Part shown: positions 18,607 through 28,409 of the stretch, piece after piece
Position numbering within the stretch: position 1 is the stretch's first letter
How the letters are laid out: every line of letters begins with the position of its first letter
Origin: Hydrogenophaga sp.
GTDB taxonomy: Bacteria; Pseudomonadota; Gammaproteobacteria; Burkholderiales; Burkholderiaceae_C
DNA length: 38,592 nucleotides
Assembly: GCA_020048405.1 (NCBI GenBank)
Contig: JAIFMP010000106.1
Location: 1-38,592 of the forward strand
Direction of reading: 5' to 3'
The notes under the pieces: model-generated
Databases searched by the model: none
The model's input: only the letters and a program-made list of their open reading frames with translations
Told to the model about the DNA's origin: nothing
Program-made: the position numbers and the translations under genes

Positions 18607-19563
18607 CGGCGCACTGCAAACGTGTGTTAGTCACGGGTGGCACAGGGTTTGTGGGCGGTGCAGTGGTGCAGGCGTTGACTCGCAAGAGTGGCGTAGAGCC
18701 TGTAGCTGCAGTGCGTGCCCGTCTCACGGATGATGGCAACCCTTTGCCCGCGCACCACGTGGTTCTGGGCAATCTGGACGAGCATACGCCTTGGGGCGCC
18801 GCACTGGCAGGTGTGGATGCGGTCATCCACACAGCCGCGCGTGTGCATGTGACGAACGACCAAGCGGCTGACCCACTGTCAAAATTCAGGCGTGTGAACG
18901 TGTCAGGCACCTTGAACCTCGCGCGCCAGGCAGCGGCTGCGGGTGTGAAGCGGTTGGTGTTTGTCAGTTCCATCAAGGTCAACGGCGAGCGTACCTTGCA
19001 AGGCAAACGGTTCAAGCCAGACGATGCGTGCATGCCGCAAGACCCCTATGGCCTTTCCAAATACGAAGCTGAGGTGGGACTGCGTGCGGTGGCAGCAGAA
19101 ACCGGGCTGGAGGTAACCATAGTTCGCCCCCCATTGGTGTACGGACCCGGTGTAAAGGCCAACTTTGCAGCCATGGTGAGTTGGCTCAGCAGGGGTGTAC
19201 CGCTCCCTCTGGGTGCGGTGGTACACAACCGCCGCAGTCTGGTGGCGCTGGATAATTTGGTTGACTTGCTACTGGTATGTGCAACGCACCCGGCGGCGGC
19301 CAACCAGACTTTTTTGGTCAGCGATGACGAAGACGTGTCCACTGCCGACCTGTTGCGCCGCATTGGGCAAACCTGCAAGGCTGCTGCCAGTGCCAGTGGT
19401 GGTGCTGGAATTGGGTGCCGCTGCCGTGGGCAAGGCAGATATGGCGCAGCGCTTGCTCAGCAACTTGCAGCTGGACATTTCCAGAACCAGGCAAGTGCTG
19501 GGCTGGCAACCGCCTGTGTCTTTGGACGAAGGCTTAAGGCGCACTGCTTCTGCCTTTATATAG
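18603..19563 (+). pseudogene. NAD-dependent epimerase/dehydratase (UDP-sugar 4-epimerase type), frameshifted near 19365-19375
   Basis: VLVTGGTGFVGGAVVQAL, FVSSIKVNGE, YGLSKYEAE, IVRPPLVYGPGVKANF in one frame. The expected C-terminus PARLLPVPVVVLELGAAAVGKADMAQRLLSNLQLDISRTRQVLGWQPPVSLDEGLRR is in another frame (ORF 19195..19563). Confidence 0.75.
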
Positions 19564-19610
19564 TCCTTTTCAACAAGCCACTCTTTCTTTTTTAGAGTTG
19601 GTAACTCGTT

Positions 19611-20198
19611 TTGATTTTTCAGGGGTGGGGCAGTGCTGTGAAGCGTTTGTTCGATGTGTTGTTGGCGGTGTGCGCAGCATGTGTGCTGGCATTGCCACTG
19701 TTAATGGTGGCGTTGGCCGTGCGCGCCACGTCGCCTGGTCCGGCACTGTATTGGAGCAACAGGGTTGGCAAGGGTAACTGTGTGTTTGCCATGCCCAAGT
19801 TCCGCAGCATGCGGGTGGGCACTCCTGCCGTCGCCACTCATTTGCTGGCCAATCCCACGGCCCACCTCACACCCATTGGTTCGTTCATCCGCAAAAGCAG
19901 CCTGGATGAGTTGCCGCAGCTTTGGAGCATTTTGGTTGGCGACATGAGCTTTGTGGGCCCCAGGCCCGCCCTGTTCAACCAGCAAGATTTGATAGACCTG
20001 CGCACCCTGCACGGTGTGCACAACCTGGTGCCGGGTCTCACGGGTTGGGCGCAAGTCAACGGGCGCGACGAGCTGCCCATTCCTCAAAAAGTGGCGTTGG
20101 ATGTGGAATACCTGCACAACCAAAGCCTGTGGCTTGACACCAAAATCATCTGGCTAACCTTTGTCAAGGTGCTCAAGCGTGACGGGGTTTCGCACTGA
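19611..20198 (+). CDS. bacterial sugar transferase (polyprenyl-phosphate hexose-1-phosphate transferase, WcaJ/PglC type)
   Basis: KRLFDVLLAV, SPGPALYWSNRVGKGN, MPKFRSMR, IRKSSLDELPQLWSILVGDMSFVGPRP, PGLTGWAQVNGRDELP. True start may be GTG 19638. Confidence 0.9.
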   Translation: MIFQGWGSAVKRLFDVLLAVCAACVLALPLLMVALAVRATSPGPALYWSNRVGKGNCVFAMPKFRSMRVGTPAVATHLLANPTAHLTPIGSFIRKSSLDELPQLWSILVGDMSFVGPRPALFNQQDLIDLRTLHGVHNLVPGLTGWAQVNGRDELPIPQKVALDVEYLHNQSLWLDTKIIWLTFVKVLKRDGVSH

Positions 20199-20276
20199 CA
20201 ACTGCCGCAAGCCTCCCTTGGCCCGAAATGCTCGCCAAGGGTGCGTGAGTGTCCGAAATCCACAAAAGATCCAAAC

Positions 20277-21044
20277 ATGTTTGTCCTGTCTAAACTGCTT
20301 TCGGCCATCACCCAGCCGTTGTTTTGGCTGGCACTGTGGTGGGCCTTGGCGCTGCTGCTGGCAGTCTCCACGCGCTGGCGCCGCATGGCCTTGGGGCTGC
20401 TGTGGGCGGGTTTGGCCGTACTGGGCCTGTTGGGCTTCACCGCTGTGCCAGATGCTTTGCTGCGCCCTCTTGAAAACCGTTACCCGCAGCCCCCGCCAGA
20501 AGCGATCAGCCGCCATGTGGGGTTGATTGTGCTGGGCGGTGCCACCGGCCACCCCAATTTGTTCCTGGCTCATGGGCAGGTACCCTTGGGCGATGCCGCC
20601 GAGCGCATGAGCGCACCCGTGGGCCTGATGCGCCAGCACCCCCACCTACAACTGGTGTTTTCGGGTGGGGAAGGGCGCTTGCTGGCCACCGGCACCACCG
20701 AAGCCGAGTTGGCCAGCGTGTTCTACCAGCAGCAAGGCGTGGACATGGCCCGTGTCACACTTGAAAACGGCTCCCGCAACACCAGAGAGAACGCCCGCCA
20801 AGTGGCCGAATTACTGGGCCCGCGCTGCCAGCAGCCCTGGCTGCTGGTCACATCGGCCTGGCACATGCCTCGCAGCATGGCCGAATTTCAGGCCGTGGGC
20901 TGCAACGTCACCCCTTACCCGGTGGACTTCCGCACCGGGCACACCACACCCCTGACCGAATACGCCTTGGCCGACAGCCTGCAGCGCTGGCAAACCGCTC
21001 TGCACGAATGGCTGGGTCTGTGGGTCTATCAGGCCACGCGGTAG
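20277..21044 (+). CDS. YdcF/SanA-like DUF218 membrane protein
   Basis: Two N-terminal TM segments, IVLGGATGHPN, LVFSGGEGRL, LENGSRNTRENARQV, LLVTSAWHMPRSM. Confidence 0.8.
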   Translation: MFVLSKLLSAITQPLFWLALWWALALLLAVSTRWRRMALGLLWAGLAVLGLLGFTAVPDALLRPLENRYPQPPPEAISRHVGLIVLGGATGHPNLFLAHGQVPLGDAAERMSAPVGLMRQHPHLQLVFSGGEGRLLATGTTEAELASVFYQQQGVDMARVTLENGSRNTRENARQVAELLGPRCQQPWLLVTSAWHMPRSMAEFQAVGCNVTPYPVDFRTGHTTPLTEYALADSLQRWQTALHEWLGLWVYQATR

Positions 21045-21109
21045 CCTTGCTGTCGATGTGATGGCTTCAATTTGGGTGCTGGCCATCTGGTTTTTTGTAT
21101 AGTCAAGCG

Positions 21110-21715
21110 ATGACACAACGCAAGACTGGTGTCCAGTCACCCATCGCGGCAGTGCTCGGCGCGGTCCCTGTCATGCCGGGCGAGTCTGAACAGCAATTCC
21201 AAGCCAGTCTGGCCGAACTGGTGCAAGAGCTGCAGGCCACCACCGTCTTGCAGCGCTATTTGGCCGAAAAAATCCACGAATGCCTGTGGTGGATGCGCCG
21301 CTACCAGGCCCAAAAGCGCGCCACCATCGTGGCCGAAATGGCGGCCCTCACCAACGGTGGCCGGAAGTTCGACGTCACACCCACCGAAGAGCACATCCGC
21401 AACCTGCTGCTCAACAACCAAACCGACAAAACCCTGCGCCTGGTGCTAGCCGAAATCAGGCACACACCCGAGTCGTTGCAACAAAAGGCCATGGCCAACA
21501 AGGCCATCGCCTTGCAACAGCTGGACCAGCAATTGGCCCTGCAGGCCAAAATTCTCGCCGGTTTGCAGGCGTCTTACGAGGTCGCCTTCAACCGCAAAGC
21601 CCATGCCGAGCGTCTGCAACTGCAAAACAGCCTGTTGCGTCGCGACCTCCAGGCCATCGATCTCGATCGCCTGATCAGCGAGCAACCGGCCCCGGCATCC
21701 CATGGCAAGCCTTGA
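21110..21715 (+). CDS. hypothetical protein, helical, co-located with the STGPK-motif ORF
   Basis: Long ORF with coding-like composition; VMPGESEQQFQASLAELVQELQ...EKIHECLWWMRRYQAQKR; 14-nt overlap with the next ORF. Confidence 0.6.
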   Translation: MTQRKTGVQSPIAAVLGAVPVMPGESEQQFQASLAELVQELQATTVLQRYLAEKIHECLWWMRRYQAQKRATIVAEMAALTNGGRKFDVTPTEEHIRNLLLNNQTDKTLRLVLAEIRHTPESLQQKAMANKAIALQQLDQQLALQAKILAGLQASYEVAFNRKAHAERLQLQNSLLRRDLQAIDLDRLISEQPAPASHGKP

Positions 21716-22241
21716 GCAACGCGCGGCCAACCGCCGCAACGCACTGAAGTCCACCGGTCCCAAAAGTGCGCTGGGTAAACGGGCGTCCGCTACCAACGCT
21801 GTGCGGCATGGTCTTACCGTACCGGTGCAGGCGTCTCCTTGGGGCAATTACCTCGCGGCAGTTCAGCACCTGTTGCAAACCGACGGCTTCGCGCCCCACC
21901 AGGCCCAGCAGTTGGCACTCGCCGTGTTGGACTTCGAGCGCAACCTCCACCACCAGCGCAACCGCTACCTCTTCAGTCTGGGCTTGCCAGCCAGCGGCAT
22001 CGACCCAGCTGCTGCCGGCCATGAAGAGCGTCAAATGGCGCACGCCTTGTTGACAGACGGGCCCACCCAGCGCAGCGTGCTGCCGGGGGGCCGCCGCAAA
22101 GCGGTGATCCAGATGGCCAGGTTTCTCCACCGGGTGGGGCAACGCAAGCAGCGCTCTGCTGAACAAGAACTCCGCAACGCCGACCGGCACCTGCGCCGCG
22201 CGGCCAACCAGCTCATCAAAGCCTGCCGAGCCGCTTTTTGA
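21702..22241 (+). CDS. hypothetical protein with N-terminal NRRNALKSTGPKSALGKRASATNAVRHGL motif
   Basis: Recognisable widespread motif of unknown function (consensus like NALKSTGPKTxEGKxxSxxNAxxHGL). Confidence 0.6.
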   Translation: MASLEQRAANRRNALKSTGPKSALGKRASATNAVRHGLTVPVQASPWGNYLAAVQHLLQTDGFAPHQAQQLALAVLDFERNLHHQRNRYLFSLGLPASGIDPAAAGHEERQMAHALLTDGPTQRSVLPGGRRKAVIQMARFLHRVGQRKQRSAEQELRNADRHLRRAANQLIKACRAAF

Positions 22242-22264
22242 CAAAACAAACCCAATCAACCGTC

Positions 22265-24229
22265 ATGCAACGCGTCTTCAATCACTTGGCCGAGCCTGCC
22301 TTGGCCATGCCCCGCGGCCTGAAACGGGTCGTGGTGCTGGGCATAGACGTCGCATGTTGCGTGGCGTCAGCTTGGCTGGCCTTCGTTCTCCGCTTGGGCG
22401 AGGCGCCCCAGTGGTCCGCCCCGCTGGGCTGGGCGGTCGCCATGTCCGTGTTGCTGGCTCTGCCCTTGTTCATCGTGTCCGGTTTGTACCGGGCCATTTT
22501 TCGCTACAGCGGTTGGCCCGCCATGGTCGCAGTGGCCCGCGCCATGCTCATGTACACCGTTGCCTACGCCGGCGTGTTCACGTTTGCGGTGGTGGACGGG
22601 GTGCCCCGCACCATCGGCTTCATCCAGCCCACTTTGCTATTCTTGCTGGTGGGGTCGTCCCGGGCGCTGGCCAGGGTCTGGCTGGGGGGGCTCTACCAGC
22701 GCAAGCTGCGCATGGCCACCCTGCCTCGGGCACTCATCTACGGGGCGGGCAACGCTGGCCGGCAATTGGCCGCTGGCATGGCCAACAGCCCCGAAATGCG
22801 AGTTGTCGGCTACCTTGATGACGACGACCGCCTGCACAGCCATGTGCTCAACGGTTTGCCCATCTACAACCCGGCCGATCTCGCAGAGCTGCTGGTCAGC
22901 ACCCAGGTCACAGATGTCTTGTTGGCACTGCCATCAGCCTCCCGACAGCGCCGCAATGAAATTCTCGACGCTTTGAAGCCCCACAAAGTCACCGTACGTA
23001 CCTTGCCAGGCTTGGGCGACTTGGCCACGGGCAAGGTCAGTTTGAGCGACGTGCGCGAGCTTGACATCGACGACCTCCTAGGGCGCGAGCCCGTCAAGCC
23101 CAACGGCCTGTTGCTCAACATGCACACCCACGGCAAAACAGTGCTCGTCACCGGCGCGGGCGGCAGTATCGGCAGCGAGTTGTGCCGGCAGATCCTCGCC
23201 ACGCAGCCCAAACGCCTGCTGTTGTTCGACATGAGCGAATACGCCCTCTACCAGGTCCACCAAGACCTGCACCAGGCACTGCTCGCAGAGTCACCAGAGC
23301 TGCCAGACGTCGTGCCCCTGCTGGGGTCGGTGTGTGACCAGGCCCGCGTCAACGACATCATGCACACATGGCAACCCCACACGGTCTACCATGCGGCCGC
23401 TTACAAACACGTGCCGCTGGTAGAGCACAACCCGGCCGAGGGGGTGCGCAACAACGTGTGGGGCACACACGTGTGTGCCGAGGCCGCAGCCCGCCACGGG
23501 GTGCGAAACTTCGTCCTCATCAGCACCGACAAGGCCGTCCGTCCCACCAACATCATGGGGGCCAGCAAGCGGCTGGCCGAAATGGTGTTGCAAGCCACAG
23601 CGGCCGAGGGTCAGCGTGTGGCTGGGAACACAATCTTTTCCATGGTGCGTTTTGGCAACGTGTTGGGCTCCAGCGGCTCAGTGGTGCCACTGTTTCGCAC
23701 TCAAATCCGCAACGGCGGCCCTGTCACACTCACGCACACCGACATCACGCGCTATTTCATGACCATCCCCGAGGCAGCCCAACTCGTCATCCAGGCAGGT
23801 GCCATGGGGATGGGGGGTGATGTTTTTGTGCTCGACATGGGGCAACCAGTGCGCATCGTCGACCTGGCGCGCCGCATGGTAGAGCTGTCTGGCCTGTCGG
23901 TCAGGGATGAACACAACCCCAATGGCGACATCGAGCTCAAAGTCACAGGGCTGCGCCCGGGCGAAAAACTGTTTGAAGAGCTGCTGATCGGAGACAACCC
24001 CGGCCCCACCCAGCATCCCCGCATCCTCAAGGCGCATGAACAGTTCTTGCCGTGGCCGCAATTGGCGCCGCATTTGGACCACCTGAGCAATGCCTTGAGC
24101 GAAAACGACGTGCCCGCCATCCGGGCGCTTTTGCAACAGTTGGTCAGTGGCTATCAGTCCAGCGGGGAGGTGGTTGACTGGGTCCACCTCGCAAATGCAA
24201 GGCAGGCCACGCGGGGTGAGAGGGCATGA
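22265..24229 (+). CDS. membrane-anchored nucleoside-diphosphate-sugar 4,6-dehydratase (PglF/WbpM/CapD family)
   Basis: N-terminal TM helices, ALIYGAGNAGRQLA, KTVLVTGAGGSIGSELCRQI, YHAAAYKHVPLVEHNPAEGVRNN, FVLISTDKAVRPTNIMGASKRLAE, VRFGNVLGSSGSVVPLF, LRPGEKLFEELL. Confidence 0.92.
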   Translation: MQRVFNHLAEPALAMPRGLKRVVVLGIDVACCVASAWLAFVLRLGEAPQWSAPLGWAVAMSVLLALPLFIVSGLYRAIFRYSGWPAMVAVARAMLMYTVAYAGVFTFAVVDGVPRTIGFIQPTLLFLLVGSSRALARVWLGGLYQRKLRMATLPRALIYGAGNAGRQLAAGMANSPEMRVVGYLDDDDRLHSHVLNGLPIYNPADLAELLVSTQVTDVLLALPSASRQRRNEILDALKPHKVTVRTLPGLGDLATGKVSLSDVRELDIDDLLGREPVKPNGLLLNMHTHGKTVLVTGAGGSIGSELCRQILATQPKRLLLFDMSEYALYQVHQDLHQALLAESPELPDVVPLLGSVCDQARVNDIMHTWQPHTVYHAAAYKHVPLVEHNPAEGVRNNVWGTHVCAEAAARHGVRNFVLISTDKAVRPTNIMGASKRLAEMVLQATAAEGQRVAGNTIFSMVRFGNVLGSSGSVVPLFRTQIRNGGPVTLTHTDITRYFMTIPEAAQLVIQAGAMGMGGDVFVLDMGQPVRIVDLARRMVELSGLSVRDEHNPNGDIELKVTGLRPGEKLFEELLIGDNPGPTQHPRILKAHEQFLPWPQLAPHLDHLSNALSENDVPAIRALLQQLVSGYQSSGEVVDWVHLANARQATRGERA

Positions 24230-24297
24230 CCACCCCTCAGGGCCATAAAGGCACAGTTTCACCCCGTTGTTCCTCAGATCAGGTTCACGTACTTCGG

Positions 24298-24356
24298 TAA
24301 AGCTATGAGGCATGTCGTGGGTGCAGCGTCAGTGCGCCATCCACCCCACAGCTTTA
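24298..24356 (+). promoter_or_regulatory. structured 5' leader (nested inverted repeats) upstream of the unknown ORF at 24378
   Basis: Outer arms taaagct (24298-24304)/agcttta (24350-24356); inner arms gtgggtg (24317-24323)/catccac (24338-24344); ggaggt RBS follows at 24365-24370. Confidence 0.35.
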
Positions 24357-24377
24357 TGCCATTTGGAGGTACGCACC

Positions 24378-25505
24378 ATGTCCACTTCTGTATCCAGCAG
24401 CTTGTCAGGCAGCCTGTCGGCCCTCGGCAGCGTGTTGCAAGACGCTGCCCGGCTCTCGGCAAAGGCCGGTCAAGACGCCAGCTTCAGTGCTGAGTTTCAG
24501 GCACTCATCAATGGCGCCTTGCAAAAAGCCACACAGGCACTGGAGCTTGCCCAGCAACCTCAAGCCACTGCCCCCACAGCGGCCTACCAGCCCACCGTCA
24601 GCCTCTCCACCAACCCGGCCGCCACTGCATCACCAGTGCCCGCTGCATCTTCACGTAGCCAATTGGAGCGAGACTTTCAAACCTATTTTTCTCAGGTTCA
24701 GCCGGGGCAGGTGGTTCAGATCGCCGAGGGGGCCGTCACGCGCAACGCAGACGGATCAGCCACATGGCGGTCTGGCGACAAGTCCTACACCTTCAATGCA
24801 TCCTCCTCCATCGACGAGGTGGCACGCAACTCCGGTTTGGGCAAAGAGTGGACCAAGTCATACGGCATCGAATGGCCCGCCCAGACAGCCAATGCCCCGG
24901 TCAAGGCCCCGTTCACCGACTTTGAATCATTCAAGTCGTGGGAAAAAGGGCTGGGCAACCAGTTGGCTGCCGACTACGAGGTACCAGACTACATCGGGGT
25001 CATCAGGCTGTCGCTGCATGGCGGTGACGCCGAGGCTTTCCAGCGGTATGTGTTCTTCAAAAACCACCCAGACATGGCGGCAGACTACCAGAACATCCGC
25101 AACGGTGGCCTGTCCTCCTTCCCCGTGGATGGCTCCACCCTGATCAAAAGCAAGTTGTCTGAAATGCCAGCCGATGTGGCTGACTACTACCGCGCCAATC
25201 CTGACTCGCTCAGAATGGCAGAGGGTTTCGATCAAGACCCGACCCTGGCCAGGTTGCACAGGCTGGGCAAAGCGCAACCCCCGGAGGACTTAGATGCCAG
25301 CAGTTGGTTGAGACATAACAAATGGACGGCCGCCGGCGTGGTCCCCAACGACAACCGCATCTCATTCGCCAATGCCGACTACATCGGGTTGAATGGCAGT
25401 ATGGGCGGCACCTACAAGCTCGCTCAGTGGGACACAGCCACAGGCGGTCTTCGCGATCTCGATGGCAAGGTCTATGCCACATTGACCGGCACGCTGATGG
25501 CGTAA
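24378..25505 (+). CDS. hypothetical protein, Ser/Ala-rich N-terminus, no recognised family
   Basis: Start MSTSVSSSLSGSLSALGSVLQ preceded by ggaggt; 375 aa ORF; no motif I recognise. Confidence 0.6.
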   Translation: MSTSVSSSLSGSLSALGSVLQDAARLSAKAGQDASFSAEFQALINGALQKATQALELAQQPQATAPTAAYQPTVSLSTNPAATASPVPAASSRSQLERDFQTYFSQVQPGQVVQIAEGAVTRNADGSATWRSGDKSYTFNASSSIDEVARNSGLGKEWTKSYGIEWPAQTANAPVKAPFTDFESFKSWEKGLGNQLAADYEVPDYIGVIRLSLHGGDAEAFQRYVFFKNHPDMAADYQNIRNGGLSSFPVDGSTLIKSKLSEMPADVADYYRANPDSLRMAEGFDQDPTLARLHRLGKAQPPEDLDASSWLRHNKWTAAGVVPNDNRISFANADYIGLNGSMGGTYKLAQWDTATGGLRDLDGKVYATLTGTLMA

Positions 25506-25646
25506 GCCAGCGGCGGGCGGCTGTAAGAGTGTGCCACCGCTCATGCGGTATCGTAGGGCCATGCACGTCCCGCCTTTTTTCATTGGGTACCCAAAGGCAA
25601 GTCGCCCAGACAACGGTCACACCGAAAGCCCCGCAGGGGGTGGAGA

Positions 25647-26759
25647 TTGATCAACATTGCCTTGACTGCCGGTTTCTTCAGTTGGCTCATTTGCATGTTG
25701 CTCGTGCGGCACGCCACCGACCACGCGCGCAGCTATGGGCACGGGCAGCCCCAGCGCTTCCATTGGGGCGATGTACCCCGGTTGGGTGGGCTGGGCGTTG
25801 CCCTGGGTTGGTTTGCCGGGGTGGGTGGGCTGGGTGTGGTGTGGGGCCATGCCGAGCTCTCGAACATCCCCATGCGCTCGAACGATTCAGCCTGGGTCAC
25901 GATGTTGCTTCTGCCGTTGGTCGCACTCGGCTTGGCTGAGGATCTGACCCAGCGCGTCCGCCCCACAGCCAGGTTGTTGATAACGGTGGCGTGGGCGCTG
26001 TTGGTCGTCTCCGTGATGGACTTGCGCATCAACCGGCTCGACCTGTCCTGGTTTGACTCGCAGTTCACATCTGTGGTGTGGTGGACATTCATCACCGTGG
26101 CGGCACTCACAGGCTTGCCACACGCGTTGAACATCATCGACGGCTACAACGGGCTGGCTGGCATGGTTTCGCTGCTCATCGCGCTGGCCTTGGCGCACGT
26201 CGCATTCCAGGTCGGCGACCGTGAAATCGCCATGTGGCTGGTGGCCATGGCTGCCGCAAATGCAGGTTTCTTGGCATGGAACTACCCCCGAGGGCTGATT
26301 TTTGCCGGAGACGGCGGGGCCTATCTGTGGGGTGGCCTGATTGCCATTGCCAGCATTGCGCTGGTGCAGCGTCACGCTGTGGTGTCGCCTTGGTTCCCCA
26401 TGCTGTTGCTCATTTACCCCGTTTGGGAAACGGTGTTCTCCATCTACCGCAAAGTGGCTCGGGGTGTATCGCCAGGGGTCGCCGACGCACTTCATTTTCA
26501 CCAGTTGATCTACCGTCGCATCGTCCGTGAGGTGTTCCATGACGACCAGGCACGCCGCATGCTGATGCGAAACAACCGCACATCCCCCTATTTGTGGGGC
26601 TTCACCTTGCTCACCGTCATCCCGGCCGTGATGTTCTGGGGAAACACGCCCGTGTTGATCGGGTTTTGCGCTTTGTTTGTGGTCAGTTACGTACCCCTGT
26701 ACCTGATGATCGTGCGCTTCAAGGTGCCCCGCTGGATACGGCGCGGGCGCAAACACTGA
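25647..26759 (+). CDS. MraY/WecA-like polyprenyl-phosphate glycosyl-1-phosphate transferase
   Basis: [92 protein letters not shown]. Confidence 0.9.
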   Translation: MINIALTAGFFSWLICMLLVRHATDHARSYGHGQPQRFHWGDVPRLGGLGVALGWFAGVGGLGVVWGHAELSNIPMRSNDSAWVTMLLLPLVALGLAEDLTQRVRPTARLLITVAWALLVVSVMDLRINRLDLSWFDSQFTSVVWWTFITVAALTGLPHALNIIDGYNGLAGMVSLLIALALAHVAFQVGDREIAMWLVAMAAANAGFLAWNYPRGLIFAGDGGAYLWGGLIAIASIALVQRHAVVSPWFPMLLLIYPVWETVFSIYRKVARGVSPGVADALHFHQLIYRRIVREVFHDDQARRMLMRNNRTSPYLWGFTLLTVIPAVMFWGNTPVLIGFCALFVVSYVPLYLMIVRFKVPRWIRRGRKH

Positions 26760-26799
26760 GCCACAATTCAGGCGGTTTCAAACAGCTGTGATCAACCCC

Positions 26800-27636
26800 A
26801 TGACCGACACCACCCACATCGCCCCGCGCGACAAGGCCGAAATCCTGGCCCAGGCGCTGCCTTACATCCGCAAGTACCACGGCAAAACGCTGGTCATCAA
26901 CCTGCAGCGTGCGTTTGCCGAAGACGTGGTGTTGCTCAAACTGGTGGGAATGAACCCGGTGGTGGTGCACGGCGGTGGCCCGCAAATTGAAACGCTGCTG
27001 CAACGCTTGGGCAAAAAGGGCGAGTTCATCCAGGGCATGCGTGTCACCGACGCCGAAACCATGGAAGTGGTGGAGTGGGTGCTGGGTGGCGAGGTGCAGC
27101 AGGACATCGTGGGCCTCATCAACGCCGCAGGTGGCAAGGCCGTGGGCCTGACAGGGCGCGACGGTGCCATGATCCGTGCGCGCAAGCTGCGCCTGTCCGA
27201 CACGCAAAACCCTGAACTCGAACACGACGTGGGCCAAGTGGGCGACATCGTCAGCATCGACCCCAGCGTGGTCAAAGCCCTGCAGGGCCCCATCGGCTTT
27301 GGCGAACACAATGAAAGCTACAACATCAACGCCGACGTGGTGGCTGCCAAACTGGCCACGGTGCTGCATGCTGAAAAACTGCTGATGCTCACCAACATCC
27401 GCGGCGTGCTCGACAAGGCAGGTCAGTTGATGACCGAGCTCACCCCCCGGCGCATCGATCAGCTCTGTGAAGACGGCACCATCTCGGGCGGCATGATTCC
27501 CAAAATTGCAGGCGCGCTGGATGCGGCCAAGAGCGGGGTGAATGCGGTGCACATCATCGACGGCCGCGTGCCCCATGCGCTGCTGCTGGAGGTCCTGGGC
27601 AACGAGCCGTTTGGAACGATGATTCGCTCGCATTGA
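26800..27636 (+). CDS. argB: acetylglutamate kinase with two internal in-frame deletions relative to family expectation
   Basis: [97 protein letters not shown]. The expected KYGGNAM and DDAFIPVIS segments are absent. Confidence 0.85.
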   Translation: MTDTTHIAPRDKAEILAQALPYIRKYHGKTLVINLQRAFAEDVVLLKLVGMNPVVVHGGGPQIETLLQRLGKKGEFIQGMRVTDAETMEVVEWVLGGEVQQDIVGLINAAGGKAVGLTGRDGAMIRARKLRLSDTQNPELEHDVGQVGDIVSIDPSVVKALQGPIGFGEHNESYNINADVVAAKLATVLHAEKLLMLTNIRGVLDKAGQLMTELTPRRIDQLCEDGTISGGMIPKIAGALDAAKSGVNAVHIIDGRVPHALLLEVLGNEPFGTMIRSH

Positions 27637-27640
27637 CTTC

Positions 27641-27690
27641 TTAAAATATAGCTGTCAATGCATTACAGTCAAGCGCTAAAGGCATAAAAG
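27641..27690 (+). repeat. dispersed intergenic repeat, copy 1 (ATAGCTG...AAGCGC.A.AGGC...)
   Basis: ttaaaatatagctgtcaatgcattacagtcaagcgctaaaggcataaaag; shares a core with 35394-35448 and the reverse strand of 37249-37290. Confidence 0.6.
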
Positions 27691-27713
27691 TCGCTTAATT
27701 TATAAGGCACACG

Positions 27714-28409
27714 ATGCGCTTGCTGCTGGTAGAAGACGACGTGATGGTGGCCAGCGGCATCAAGCTGGGGTTGTGCAACGCGGGCTACGCGGTCGACTGG
27801 GTGGGCAGCGCCGAGCGCGCGCTGGAAGCTGTGCATGCCAACAACTTTGACGCAGCGGTGGTGGACATCGGTTTGCCTCAAATGAACGGCCTGGCCCTGA
27901 CCCAGGCGCTGCGCCAGGACGGCCGCACGTTTCCGGTGATCATCCTCACCGCCCGCGACGCGCTTGAAGACCGCGTGCAAGGGCTTGATTTGGGCGCAGA
28001 CGACTACATGCTCAAGCCCTTTGAATTGCCCGAGTTGTTGGCACGGCTGCGGGCGCTGCTGCGCCGCTCACAGGCGGCCACGTCTGCCGTGCTGGCGTTT
28101 GGCCCAGTGGAAATGGACACGGCCCAGCGCCGCGTGTTGGCGGGTGGCCAACCCATGGACCTGGGCCCCCGCGAGTGGACGGTGCTGGAGTACCTGCTAC
28201 TGGAGGCCCCCAAACCCGCCGCCAAAGACAAACTGTTGGCCGCCCTTACTGGGTGGGACAAAGAAATCACGCCCAACGCCATTGAGGTGTACATCAGCCG
28301 CCTGCGTGGCAAGCTGGAGCCGCACGGTGTGGCCTTGAGGGCCATACGCGGCTTTGGCTACCGGCTGGAGTGGGCCCCGCCACCCGCCCCATGCAGCCCG
28401 ACCCCCTGA
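27714..28409 (+). CDS. OmpR-family response regulator (TctD/QseB-like)
   Basis: MRLLLVEDDVMVASGIKLGL, VVDIGLPQMNGLAL, ILTARDALEDRVQGLDLGADDYMLKPFELPELLARLRALLRR, winged-helix C-terminus YISRLRGKLE...IRGFGYRLEW. Confidence 0.92.
   Translation: MRLLLVEDDVMVASGIKLGLCNAGYAVDWVGSAERALEAVHANNFDAAVVDIGLPQMNGLALTQALRQDGRTFPVIILTARDALEDRVQGLDLGADDYMLKPFELPELLARLRALLRRSQAATSAVLAFGPVEMDTAQRRVLAGGQPMDLGPREWTVLEYLLLEAPKPAAKDKLLAALTGWDKEITPNAIEVYISRLRGKLEPHGVALRAIRGFGYRLEWAPPPAPCSPTP

Noticed and set aside
24240-24370. c-di-GMP (GEMM) or other known riboswitch
   Set aside because: An 'aaagctatg'-like stretch is present, but the conserved GEMM blocks and pairing are absent; no known class could be matched by eye.
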